Shown in pieces: positions 11,255-21,240 of a stretch of DNA of 64,000 bases. Each line of letters starts with the position of its first letter. Positions within the stretch are counted from its first letter, which is position 1. The position numbers were made by a program, and so were the translations under genes. The notes under the pieces were generated by a model. That model was not told the origin of the DNA. It ran no database searches and worked only from the letters and a program-made list of their open reading frames with translations. The DNA is from Salvelinus alpinus (taxonomy: Eukaryota; Chordata; Actinopteri; Salmoniformes; Salmonidae), in assembly GCF_045679555.1 (NCBI RefSeq), contig NC_092087.1:87828390-87892389 (forward strand), written 5' to 3'.

Positions 11255-12897
11255 ATCCATAGGCATAGGCTCCATAGGGTTCAAACCGGCTCCTTAAATT
11301 ACCATAGACTCCAGAGTCCAAACTGTCTCCTTAAATTACCATAGACTCCATAGGGTCCAAACTGATTCCTTAAGTTACCATAGACTCCAGAGTCCAAACT
11401 GACTCCTTAAATTACCATAGACTCCATAGGGTCCAAACTGCCTCCTTAAATTACCATAGACTACATAGGGTTCAAACCAGCTCCTTAAATTACCATAGAC
11501 TCCAGAGTCCAAACTGCCTCCTTAAGTTACCATAGACTCTATAGGGAACAAACTGCCTCCTTAAGTTACCATAGACTCTATAGGGTCTAAACTGTCTCTT
11601 TAAGTTACCATAGACTCTATAGGGTCTAAACTGTCTCTTTAAGTTACCATAGACTCTATAGGGTCTAAACTGTCTCTTTAAGTTACCATAGACTCTATAG
11701 GGTCTAAACTGTCTCTTTAAGTTACCATAGACTCTATAGGGTCTAAACTGTCTCTTTAAGTTACCATAGACTCTATAGGGTCTAAACTGTCTCTTTAAGT
11801 TACCATAGACTCTATAGGGTCTATACTGTCTCTTTAAGTTACCATAGACTCTATAGGGTCCAAACTGCCTCCTTAAGTTACCATAGACTCTATAGGGTTC
11901 AAACCGGCTCCTTAAGTTACCATAGACTCCATAGGGTCCAAACTGTCTCTTTAAGTTACCATAGACTCTATAGGGTCCAAACTGTCTCCGTAAGTTACCA
12001 TAGACTCCATAGGGTCCAAACTGCCTCCTTAAATTACCATAGACTCTATAGGGTTCAAACCGGCTCCTTAAGTTACCATAGACTCTGTAGGGTCCAAACT
12101 GTCTCTTTAAGTTACCATAGACTCTATAGGGTCCAAACTGTCTCCTTAAGTTACCATAGACTCTATAGGGTCCAAACTGTCTCTTTAAGTTACCATAGAC
12201 TCCATAGGGTCTAAACTGTATCTTCTTAAGTTACCATAGACTCTATAGGGTCTAAACTGTCTCTTTAAGTTACCATAGACTCCATAGGGTCCAAACTGTA
12301 TCTTCTTAAGTTACCATAGACTCTATAGGGTCTACACTGTCTCTTTAAGTTACCATAGACTCTATAGGGTCTAAACTGTCTCTTTAAGTTACCATAGACT
12401 CCATAGGGTCCAAACTGCCTACTTAAGTTACCATAGACTCTACAGGGTCCAAACTGTCTCCTTAAGTTACCATAGACTCTATAGGGTTCAAACTGCCTCC
12501 TTAAGTTACCATAGACTCTATAGGGTCCAAACTGTCTCCTTAAATTACCATAGACTCTATAGGGTCCAAACTGCCTCCTTAAGTTACCATAGACTCTATA
12601 GGGTCTAAACTGCCTCCTTAAGTTACCATAGACTATATAGGGTTCAAACTGTCTCCTTGAGTTACCATAGACTCTATAGGGTCCAAACTGCCTCCTTAAA
12701 TTACCATAGACTCTATAGGGTCCAAACTGCCTCCTTAAGTTACCATAGACTCTATGGGGTCTAAACTGTCTCCTTAAGTTACCATAGACTATATAGGGTC
12801 CAAACTGTCTCCTTAAGTTACCATAGACTCCATAGGGTCCAAACTGTCTCTTTAAGTTACCATAGACTCTATAGGGTCCAAACTGCCTCCTTAAGTT
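11255..12897. repeat. 39-bp minisatellite, about 42 copies
   Basis: The unit is aagttaccatagactctata followed by gggtctaaactgtctcttt. The period is 39 (aagttacc at 11641 and 11680). Many variants occur, with ctcc/ctct, gggttcaaaccggc and aaattacc blocks in clusters. It is the longest array in the window, and I cannot identify an element that seeded it. Confidence 0.95.
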
Positions 12898-13594
12898 ATC
12901 AGAGCTTTAAACTTAAGATCCCTTCCCGTGTCTTACTTCAACAGAGTGCGTTCAAGATAAGTCTTACATCAACATAATGTACTCAAGATATCAAGTGAAA
13001 AGTACAATTCCTGTGATTAGGAGTCGGGTCGTAGAATGTGTCTGACTCTGACCAGCTCCCTCCTCAGTAATACCATCGATGCGTCCTCAGCTCTCAATAC
13101 TTTCCAATCTGCTTCAACTCCTAGAGACCTCCCATCCTGACTTTCTGACATTTTAATTGTCTTTGTTTACTTGTATGGGAGGTGTACTGTAATTCAGCTT
13201 TTCAGCTGCCAAGTAGAGCCTACATGTAACAATAATAATTAACCAGTACTGTTACTACTAACTTGACCCACCTCATCCACTAGGTGGTGGTTTTGACTGA
13301 GCCAATAGAGGTAACACTGAAGATACGTTTAACTGTTTCCTCTTTTATCTGTGGTAATAGTGTCTCGATGTTATTGTAATATTCATGTATCCACTCTCAA
13401 ATACCCATATATTATATGGTCATTCACTTCTATTGGTTTTCTAATTATTGCTAAATATTGTCAGATAAAAATGCACATGAAGATTTCGTAACCTTTCAGT
13501 CAGGTAAGTCATTGAGAAAGTGAGGCCAGTTTCAAAACTTCATTTTTAAGCTTTATTAGTAAACCCAACACTCCCAAGTATCACAAAAGTTATA
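12898..13594. other. No gene recognised
   Basis: About 700 bases without a supported gene or repeat. The stretch at 13040-13135 is richer in C and T and could be an old LINE scrap, but I cannot support that. Confidence 0.4.
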
Positions 13595-13602
13595 TGTATA
13601 AG

Positions 13603-14166
13603 CAGCGGTGGGAAAAGTACTTAATTCTCATATTTGAGTAAAAGTTGAAATATCTTAATAGAAAATGATTCAAGTAAAAGTGAAAGTCACCCAGTAAAAT
13701 ACTACTTGAGTAAAAGTCTAAAAGTATTTAGTTTTAAATATACTTCAGTATCAAAAGTAAATGTAATTGATAAAATATACTTAAGTATCAAAAGTAAAAA
13801 TATAAATAATTTCAAATTCCTTATATTAAGCAAACCAGGCGGCACCATTTTCTTGTAAACTCAGTCATCGTTTCCAAACGAATCATGTGTTTAATGAGTC
13901 CGCCAGAACAGAAGCAGTAGGAGGACCAGGGATGTTCTCTTGATAAGTGTGTGAATTGATCCATTTTCCTGTCCTGCTAAGCATTCAAAATGTAACAAGT
14001 ATTTTTGGTTGTCAGGTAAAATGTATGGAGTAGAAAGTACATTATTTTCTTTAAGAACGTAGTGAAGTAAAAGTAGTCAAAAATATAAATAGTTAAGTAC
14101 AGACACACCAAAAACCTACTTAAGTAGTACTTTAAAGTATTTTTACTTATGTACTTTACACCACTG
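13603..14166. mobile_element. 564-bp hAT-like non-autonomous element
   Basis: Its ends are cagcggtgggaaaagtact and ...gtactttacaccactg, inverted copies with the CAG-N-GGTG form usual in hAT elements. The sub-terminal DNA is full of 'agtaaaagt' words. Imperfect 8-bp duplications (tgtataag at 13595 and ggtgtaag at 14167, 6 of 8 matching) fit hAT target-site size. It has no transposase. Confidence 0.85.
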
Positions 14167-14264
14167 GGTGTAAGGTCAGATAGCTCAAGTTTAAAGGAAA
14201 AAACAAGTGAAACGGAATTGTGTCATTTTGACCAAAAGGCATCCATCCTATACAGAGGCTGCTC

Positions 14265-14440
14265 TCCAAATGGTTACAAATGGCATCCTATTCCCTATGT
14301 AGTGCACTACTTTAGACCAGGGCACATATGGCTCTGGTCAAAACTAGTGCACTATATAGGTGATAGGGTGCCATATTGGCCCCGGACAAAAGTAGTGCAC
14401 TACATAGGGAATAGGGTGCCATTTGCGACACATCCAGAGT
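14265..14440. mobile_element. Salmonid palindromic non-autonomous element
   Basis: One arm, 'atggcatcctattccctatg' plus 'tagtgcactactttagacc', is mirrored by 'aaaagtagtgcactacatag' and 'ggaatagggtgccatttgcg'. An extra partial arm lies in the middle (14340-14380). Confidence 0.8.
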
Positions 14441-14517
14441 GTTGCTGCAGTAAAGGATTTAGTTGGTACTGTAACAACAATGTAAAAAGCCTCAGTGATA
14501 CACAGAAACACACATAC

Positions 14518-14797
14518 ACAGATGTAGGATCTTAAATTGATCACTCTTTTGTTGCTGAGAATTTACCTGCACCACAGGAAATGCAGATGAGCTTTGTGAT
14601 GTACATAACTTCACTGAAAGCCCCGCCCTAAAACACAAGATTATATTAACAGTATTGTACTTTTCATGTAGCCTACTTTTGTACAGCTAATAGCCTAACC
14701 ACCGATCCAGCAATATTACGGACAAAACGTTTAAATCCTGTTACTACAGGATTATTTTGCTGTGACAATATAGGTCAAATTACAATCCTACATCTGT
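14518..14797. mobile_element. 280-bp non-autonomous element with inverted ends
   Basis: It begins acagatgtaggatcttaaat and ends aatcctacatctgt. The outer 13 bases pair perfectly and the similarity runs on with mismatches. The 'gatgtaggatctt' end is a common salmonid repeat terminus. Noncoding. Confidence 0.8.
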
Positions 14798-15216
14798 AGC
14801 CTACACACACACATACCAATATGAAACTTCAATGTACAGCAAACTACAGCGGAGGCTAGCATTATATCAGAATGATAAGTAAAGCATGTTTACAGTAATA
14901 GCAAACACAACATTCTTAAAGCTGAAATCCGCACCAGGGGAAACAGCGCCACTGTTCAACCCAGCATATTTGTTAATGTTATTGTTATTGTTTTTGTTGA
15001 GGAGTATCAACAAAACAATTTTGCAGTACATACTCTGCTGTTATATTGTATGTACAATGACGTACAATGGTGTCCAAGGAGAAAAGAACTGTGTACATTG
15101 TTGTTGTAATATCGCAAAAGGATGAGGCAGTTTCACAATGACGGATTCCAGGGATAAAGGGATACTGCAAGATCCTGGTATTTACAATATAATTTATATT
15201 TCTCTGCGTGCAGTAT
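14798..15216. other. No gene recognised
   Basis: AT-rich sequence; short frames on both strands (14886-15125 and 14985-15227) overlap each other and have no protein features. Confidence 0.5.
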
Positions 15217-15221
15217 GAAGG

Positions 15222-15565
15222 TGTCACGACTTCCGCCGAAGTTGGTGCCTCTCCTTGTTCGGGCGGCGTTCGGCGCTCGTCGTCACCGGCTTTCTAGCTT
15301 CCACCGATCCATGTTTCTGTTTTCCATTTGTTATGTCTTGAGTGTACACACCTGGTTCCCATTTAGTTATTATTATTTCCCTATTTAACCCTCTGGTTCC
15401 CATTATGTTTTGTGTGTGTTTGTTCCTGGTTTGTTGTTAGTCTTTTGTGTTAAGGTTAATGATCCCTGCGTGGCTTTATTTTTCCAGAGTAAAGTTCGTT
15501 ATTTTACTCAGTTCTGTGTCCTGCGCCTGACTCCGTTCTCACCTCTGCACAACTAACACCTGACA
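15222..15565 (+). repeat. Solo LTR, same family as the element at 35616-40610
   Basis: It starts tgtcacgacttccgccgaag and ends acacctgaca, the TG...CA form of an LTR. A perfect 5-bp duplication, gaagg, lies on both sides (15217-15221 and 15566-15570). Its start matches the LTR of the Ty3/Gypsy-type element at 40610, and it contains a poly-A region with aataaa-like words. No internal region is present. Confidence 0.92.
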
Positions 15566-15570
15566 GAAGG

Positions 15571-15920
15571 AAGTTAGCGGTGCTTTCGCGAGCCAATGCT
15601 AACTAGCGTTAGCGCAATGACAGGAAGTCTACAGGTACGGTAGCATTGAAGGCTAGTTTACACAGTTGTACATTAAAAAAACTGGTTCCAACTTCTTGTT
15701 TTGTTCAAAACAATTCAAGACAATTTGTGAGAAACAAACTACTTCATAAAAAATATATCTTGGATCCTATAGCATATATGTAGGAACTTGTTTTAAAGTG
15801 TTACTGTAACAATAATATAAACTCTTGATAGTCTTTAGAAAAGCAGCAGGCACTCCTTACACATAAGATATAGACACCATCATCAAACATGCAGTCAGAG
15901 ACACAATAAGAATTAGGTTA
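15571..15920. other. No gene recognised
   Basis: No open frame or repeat recognised. A short near-palindrome, gctaactagcgttagcg, occurs at 15599. Confidence 0.5.
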
Positions 15921-15924
15921 GCAT

Positions 15925-16005
15925 CCTAAATGGAACCCTATTCCCTATATGGTACACTTATTTCGACCGGGGTCCATATAGGGAATAGGGTGCCATTTGG
16001 GACTC
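15925..16005. mobile_element. Short copy of the palindromic element
   Basis: 'aaatggaaccctattccct' and 'agggaatagggtgccatttg' form the two inverted arms around a short centre. Confidence 0.75.
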
Positions 16006-16284
16006 ATATTTACACTATGCAGAACTGTAATGTAGTCACTGAGAAATCACTGGGATGGGTGACTTGTTGGCACCAATTCCCTCCCTGTTGAACAAAATAC
16101 ACCACAGTTTGAGTTTTTACATTTGTGCATTTTGGTTGTTAGCATTGATTGACTAAGAAGCAGTTATTAACATATTATTCATTTATATTGTTGGTCTTAA
16201 AGTGACAGCAGCACAATCATGGGGGATAGATACTGTAGAGGCAGAGAGTAACAGACTGAACAATAAACTATACTATCTGTCTAT

Positions 16285-16470
16285 AGAGATCGGCAGGTAG
16301 CCTAGCGGTTAGCGTATCTCACAGTATCCCTTGCCGAAAGCCGACAAGATGTGCCCTTGAGCAAGGCACTTAACCCTAATTTGCTCCAGGGGTGCTGTAC
16401 TACTATGGCTGACCCTGTAAAACAACACATTACTGCACCTATCCGGTGTATTTGACAATAAAACATCTTA
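16285..16470 (+). mobile_element. tRNA-derived SINE, old
   Basis: The head contains 'ggtagcctagcggttagcg', with TAGCCTAGCGG at 16298-16308 matching the pol III A box. The B box is eroded. 'ccttgagcaaggcacttaac' is the core shared by several fish SINE families, and the tail ends in 'acaataaaac'. It lies just beyond the splice donor of the class II beta transmembrane exon. Confidence 0.75.
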
Positions 16471-16477
16471 TACTCAC

Positions 16478-17903
16478 CATCACCACCAGTGGTCTTCCTC
16501 CTGTTGTAGTAGAGGAGACCAGCTGCAGCGAAGACCAGCCCCAGCACCAGCCCAGATGCCCCGATGGCTATCTTACTCCTCTCAGACCCTGGCAGAGACA
16601 TGTCTGGGATGAAACGTAGTGAGATGAATGTAGTTATAGTTACAGTTGTTTGAAAAACAATACACATCATTAATAACCCAACTTATCAGAGCTCTTTGCT
16701 CCCTTATTTCAACCTTTCCTTACTTCATTGCTTCCTTACTTCCTTGCTTCCTTATTCCCTTCCCCAAACCATTTCCAGTAACACTCAGTTTGTTCCCTGA
16801 CTTCCTTGTCCCCTTTTTCCTAGTTCCCTTGCTTCCTTGTTCCTTTACTTCCTTGTCCCCTTACTTCCTTACCCCAGTGGAGGATCTTTGGTTCAGTGAA
16901 GCTGGCATGCTCCACCATGCAGGAGATCTTCTCTCCAGGTGTGGGAGTGTACTCCAGGTAGGAGTGGATCTGATAGTGCCAGTCGCCATTGGATAGCTCC
17001 TCAGAGGAAGTCATGTTTGAGGTCACTTCCTGTCCGTCCTTCCACCAGGTCACCCTGATCTGTTTGGGGTAGAACTTGTAGGCGCTGCACGTCAACATGG
17101 AGGGGTGTCTGTCACTGTGGGGCGTCATGGACCTCAGATGGACGGAGGGCTCAACTGAGAGGGGAAAATAATAAAATAGTATTCTTTTGTTTTCTACTGC
17201 TTGGTGTTTTCAATGGACAGGTATGTACATGTCCACTAAGGTTGTACATCTATATACGGGTCAGTTCCCTTTCTAGCTTGGGTGTCAATGTGTTCCACCT
17301 ATAAGCTTTAGTAAGTGTACTTTTAGACAGAGTCAATTGAGGTGGCTTGTGTTGTGTCAGACTGATACCCAAGCTAGTTCTCTTTCACTTCCTCAAAACA
17401 ACCTCGGCAAGATTCCACCCTGGGATGGTGCGAGTTAGATAAGAACTGCACAGACAGGTTTCTTTCTGGAAGTTCCCTGACTTGTCAAACCCAAACGTAA
17501 CTCATGTAATAATCAACAAAATGGTGCTTAAAAATAATATTATAAAATTATGATGTGAAATCAATTTTTCCTGAAATATCTTATGCAAATGTGTTTTATT
17601 TTCACCACCGTTCTCCATAGAACTGCTTACCATTGTTGTTTATTCCAGCTTCGTAGGCGAGGGCACCATAATGTTTGCAGAAGAAATGAAGTGGAGTTTG
17701 AAACGATGCCAGGACCACGGGATCTGCTTTAAATTGCTCGGCGATATGTATCCCAAAGGGTGTGTAACCAGTAAATCTATTGAGAGTGCTGTTGTATTCC
17801 ATAACCTTCACCATGTCTGAAATAGCTCTCCAGACGTACTCCACATCGTGTGGATCTTCCCCTCTGTAATAACAAAGGTCGAGGAAGGTCATAAAGTGTC
17901 CAT
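16478..17903 (-). CDS. MHC class II beta chain (leader and last exon not found), probably non-classical
   Basis: Three exons with matching phase-1 splice sites. The beta-1 domain is at 17631-17903 (273 nt, acceptor tctcaccag, donor gtaagc). The beta-2 Ig domain is at 16873-17154 (282 nt). The connecting, transmembrane and cytoplasmic exon is at 16478-16603 (126 nt, SERSKIAIGASGLVLGLVF). All are open. The beta-1 cysteines (LCYY, FFCKH) and beta-2 cysteines (LTCSAY, ISCMVE) are kept, and NST and NMT are possible glycosylation sites. The product would sit in the membrane, pair with a class II alpha chain and present peptides. In classical fish beta chains the conserved peptide-gripping residues lie in EAWNKDP-like and CKHNA-like segments. 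Here these read EQFKADP and CKHYG, so the Trp and Asn seem replaced, which points to a non-classical chain. No signal-peptide exon was seen upstream (to about 19500, now LINE and array DNA) and no terminal exon below 16478, so this could be a partial gene or a recent pseudogene. Confidence 0.85.
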
Positions 17904-18299
17904 CTGGTGAGAAAAAACATGAATGCATGTAAACCTTTATACTCTGCCACATAATAGATATACGTTATTATACAATAATATGCAGTTCTCTTTTATTTGG
18001 CTATAAATAATTACTCTTAATATACAGTATATATTTTTACTATCTCTTTAAAGGGGCAATCTGCAGTTGCTACATCGATTTATTTAGACTTAAATTATAT
18101 ATACCCATGGATTCTTGGAGAATATAACCTATAAATGCCTCACGAGCTCAGTTCAATGGTCGTACCCCATCAGAACCAAAAACATGAGCTTGTTTTACTA
18201 CAATGTAAACTTTGTAAATGTAAACAAGCACTGTGCTCGTGGGTTGCATGTGCGAGTACCGGCTGACTGTACAGAGATTGTGACAGCCGGTTAAATGGC
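17904..18299. other. Upstream side of the beta-1 exon; no leader exon seen
   Basis: I looked on the minus strand for an ATG followed by a hydrophobic stretch and a GT donor in phase 1, and for X/Y boxes. None was convincing. Confidence 0.45.
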
Positions 18300-19410
18300 G
18301 TCCCTTGAGAGGGCAAGAACAAGATGTATGTCAGGAGAAGTGCAGTATTATCATAAGGAGACGTATACTTGGAATAGGGAGGAGGAATGGAGGGCAACAA
18401 CAGAGGCAGAGGAGGTCTAAGAGAGAGGAAGAGGGTGAGCTTGAGTTGGTTGAAGATGGCGGAAAAAAGGGAGATGGTTTGTTAAAGAATGGTAGAAAGT
18501 GTAAACAGAGTGAGCTGTAAGCCGGATCGAAGACAGGAGGAGAAATGGAAGTGAATGAGGGTGAAGTATAGGAGGTGGTAGGTGTGGTGAAGTATAGGAG
18601 ATGGTAGGTGTGGTGAAGTATAGGAGATGGTAGGTGTGGTGAAGTATAGGAGATGGTAGGTGTGGTGAAGTATAGGAGGTGGTAGGTGTGGTGAAGTATA
18701 GGAGGTGGTAGGTGTGGTGAAGTATAGGAGATGGTAGGTGTGGTGAAGTATAGGAGGTGGTAGGTGTGGTGAAGTATAGGAGATGGTAGGTGTGGTGATG
18801 TATAGGAGGTGGTAGGTGTGGTGAAGTATAGGAGATGGTAGGTGTGGTGAAGTATAGGAGATGGTAGGTGTGGTGAAGTATAGGAGATGGTAGGTGTGGT
18901 GAAGTATAGGAGGTGGTAGGTGTGGTGAAGTATAGGAGGTGGTAGGTGTGGTGAAGTTCTCAGAGCCCCCGGCTTGCAACGAGGGTCAGGATAAAGATGC
19001 GTCTGTGACAATAGGAGTGAAGTTGCCTTTTGGCTGATCCATGTGTGGTTTCAGGGTGAAAAACAGAGTTTGGTGCTGTGGAATCGGTGAAGGTAATCAG
19101 AAGGGGTCTTGTGATAATTGTTTGTGTTTCTGCTGGTCAGAGGGAGCGGGAACTCCGCGTTAAATGAATGGGGACAAGAGAGGTGAATTGTTTTGCTCTC
19201 AAGGAACGGGTGCCATTGAGTGGAGTGACTACAGGGGTAGCGGTAAATGTGAAAGTTGAACCAACTGAAGGGGAAGATTCCCGGTATTTGTGATGCTCGT
19301 CGTTTGGTGCGACGCAGACAGGGGGGCGTGAGTGGGGAAACAGAAGAGTTGTTGTCTGTCCTTTTGAGTTTTGATGTTGAGTCTTTGCCCGAAAAAATGA
19401 TGTTAGGATA
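18300..19410 (+). mobile_element. LINE ORF1 (gag-like) fragment split by a 26-bp array
   Basis: Plus-strand pieces before the array (GGKKGDGLLKNGRK, near 18455-18500) and after it (VTTGVAVNVKVE near 19225, PEKMMLGYTV near 19388) match my memory of the N-terminal, pre-zinc-knuckle part of a salmonid LINE ORF1, with a basic, acidic and serine-rich head. Frame changes are present and the zinc knuckles and ORF2 are absent. A Tc1 end follows at 19409. Confidence 0.55.
18564..18957. repeat. 26-bp minisatellite, about 15 copies
   Basis: The unit is gaagtataggagatggtagg followed by tgtggt, with agatgg/aggtgg variants. The period is 26 (atggtagg at 18601, next at 18627). It lies inside the LINE ORF1 fragment, whose pieces flank it. 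The long minus-strand frames across it (HHTYHLLYFTTPT) are by-products of the repeat. Confidence 0.95.
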
Positions 19411-19465
19411 TACAGTACCAGACAATGTTTGGACACACCTACTCATTCAAGGGTTTTTCTTTATT
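19409..19465 (+). mobile_element. Tc1 terminal fragment
   Basis: 'tacagtaccagacaatgttt' followed by 'tcattcaagggtttttcttt' is the left terminal repeat of the Tc1 family seen whole at 27068 and 43800. Only about 55 bases remain. Confidence 0.8.
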
Positions 19466-19765
19466 TTCATGTGCGAAGATGATGGGTGATTGTTGATGGC
19501 TGACAGGCAGTACAATGAACAGAAATCAATCTCATTTGCCAACAAAAATAACAGCTAACGACCGTGCAAAACAATTTCCAAATGTTTTTGGAAACAAGAA
19601 AAAGTCGACAATAAACAGTACCTTCGAATCACCAAAGCATATGAGAATGTCAGAACAGTTCCCACCAGCGGCAGATCACCAGAACTGAAGTGGTAGCAGG
19701 GAAGACAGTGGCAAGCGCTGGAAGAATCAAGGTGAGTGGTGTTTTACTCAACTTTTACTCCGCTA
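19466..19765. other. No gene recognised
   Basis: No supported feature; a possible donor-like 'caaggtgagtgg' at 19728 has no matching exon that I can identify. Confidence 0.4.
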
Positions 19766-20930
19766 ACCTTGGCTTTAGTAGGGTGGTCGACACTCTGCTC
19801 TCCCCAGTCTAACCTTGGCTTTAGTAGGGTGGTCGACACTCTGCTCTCCCCAGTCTAACCTTGGCTTTAGTAGGGTGGTCGACACTCTGCTCTCCCCAGT
19901 CTAACCTTGGCTTTAGTAGGGTGGTCGACACTCTGCTCTCCCCAGTCTAACCTTGGATTTAGTAGGGTGGTCGGCCCTCTGCTCTCCCCAGTCTAACCTT
20001 GTCTTTAGTAGGGTGGTCGGCCCTCTGCTCTCCCCAGTCTAACCTTGGCTTTAGTAGGGTGGTCGACACTCTGCTCTCCCCAGTCTAACCTTGGCTTTAG
20101 TAGGGTGGTCGACACTCTGCTCTCCCCAGTCTAACCTTGGCTTTAGTAGGGTGGTCGACACTCTGCTCTCCCCAGTCTAACCTGGGCTGTAGTATGGTGG
20201 TCGACACTCTGCTCTCCCCAGTCTAACCTTGGCTTTAGTAGGGTGGTCGGCCCTCTGCTCTCCCCAGTCTAACCTTGGCTTTAGTAGGGTGGTCGACACT
20301 CTGCTCTCCCCAGTCTAACCTTGGCTTAGTATAGTGGTCGACACTCTGCTCTCCCCAGTCTAACCTTGGCTTTAGTAGGGTGGTCGACACTCTGCTCTCC
20401 CCAGTCTAACCTTGGCTTTAGTAGGGTGGTCGACACTCTGCTCTCCCCAGTCTAACCTTGGCTTTAGTAGGGTGGTCGACACTCTGCTCTCCCCAGTCTA
20501 ACCTTGGCTTAGTAGGGTGGTCGACACTCTGCTCTCCCCCAGTCTAACCTGGGCTTTAGTAGGGTGGTCGACACTCTGCTCTCCCCAGTCTAACCTTGGC
20601 TTTAGTAGGGTGGTCGACACTCTGCTCTCCCCAGTCTAACCTTGGTTTTAGTAGGGTGGTCGGCCCTCTGCTCTCCCCAGTCTAACCTTGGCTTTAGTAT
20701 GGTGGTCGACACTCTGCTCTCCCCAGTCTAACCTTGGCTTTAGTAGGGTGGTCGACACTCTGCTCTCCCCAGTCTAACCTTGGCTTTAGTATGGTGGTCG
20801 ACACTCTGCTCTCCCCAGTCTAACCTTGACTTTAGTAGGGTGGTCGACACTCTGCTCTCCCCAGTCTAACCTTGGCTTTAGTAGGGTGGTCGACACTCTG
20901 CTCTCCCCAGTCTAACCTTGGCTTTAGCCA
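19766..20930. repeat. 46-bp minisatellite, about 25 copies
   Basis: The unit is accttggctttagtagggtg followed by gtcgacactctgctctccccagtcta. The period is 46 (tccccag at 19801 and 19847). A variant with gtcggccctct recurs in scattered copies. It directly abuts the hAT fragment at 20931 and was probably seeded in or next to it. Confidence 0.95.
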
Positions 20931-21240
20931 TTACAAGGCCCAACTTGCCAGATTGATTAAAGAAGCCCCCCCAATTCATTCACCAGACCCGTTGAATCTC
21001 TTACCAGTGGAGAGGCTACACAGGCAGCCTGCGTAACTACGTTCACACAGTGTGGACCACAGTCACAATACATATCCAGCGGGTTGTTCTCTCCTTCAAA
21101 TGGCTTGCACCCCCTGCAATCGTCCAGCCATGTTTGCGGCACCGTCATAGGTTTGTCCTGGAAGTTGGGACAGAGGAAGGCCTAGACGCATCATCACATC
21201 ACATGCCATCTTGGCTATATTTGCCCTGTCGTTGATGACC
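20931..21240 (-). mobile_element. hAT transposase fragment, central part (ZMYM1-like / TTF-type family)
   Basis: Minus-strand translation gives ANIAKMACDVMMRLGLPL, GQTYDGAANMAGRLQGCKPF and LVRDSTGLVNELGGLL. The G-Q-x-YDGAANM segment and the following H/N-rich block are hallmarks of hAT transposases related to ZMYM1. Between this piece and the one at 22663-23967 part of the gene is lost and an LTR-bearing retroelement is inserted. It is a decayed DNA transposon. Confidence 0.8.

Noticed and set aside
14149-14535. 128-codon plus-strand frame
   Set aside because: It crosses the end of a hAT-like element and a palindromic repeat, so it is not a gene.
16298-16380. Functional tRNA gene
   Set aside because: Only the A box and the SINE core are recognisable; no cloverleaf can be drawn and the B box is lost.
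16646-16996. Plus-strand 116-codon frame of FPYFIASLLPCFLIPFPK type
   Set aside because: Antisense to the class II beta intron 2 and beta-2 exon; it comes from a C/T-rich tract that also exists, reversed, in the pseudogene.
18331-19011. Minus-strand 226-codon frame rich in HHTYHLLYFTTPT
   Set aside because: By-product of the 26-bp array; the LINE ORF1 it interrupts is on the plus strand.
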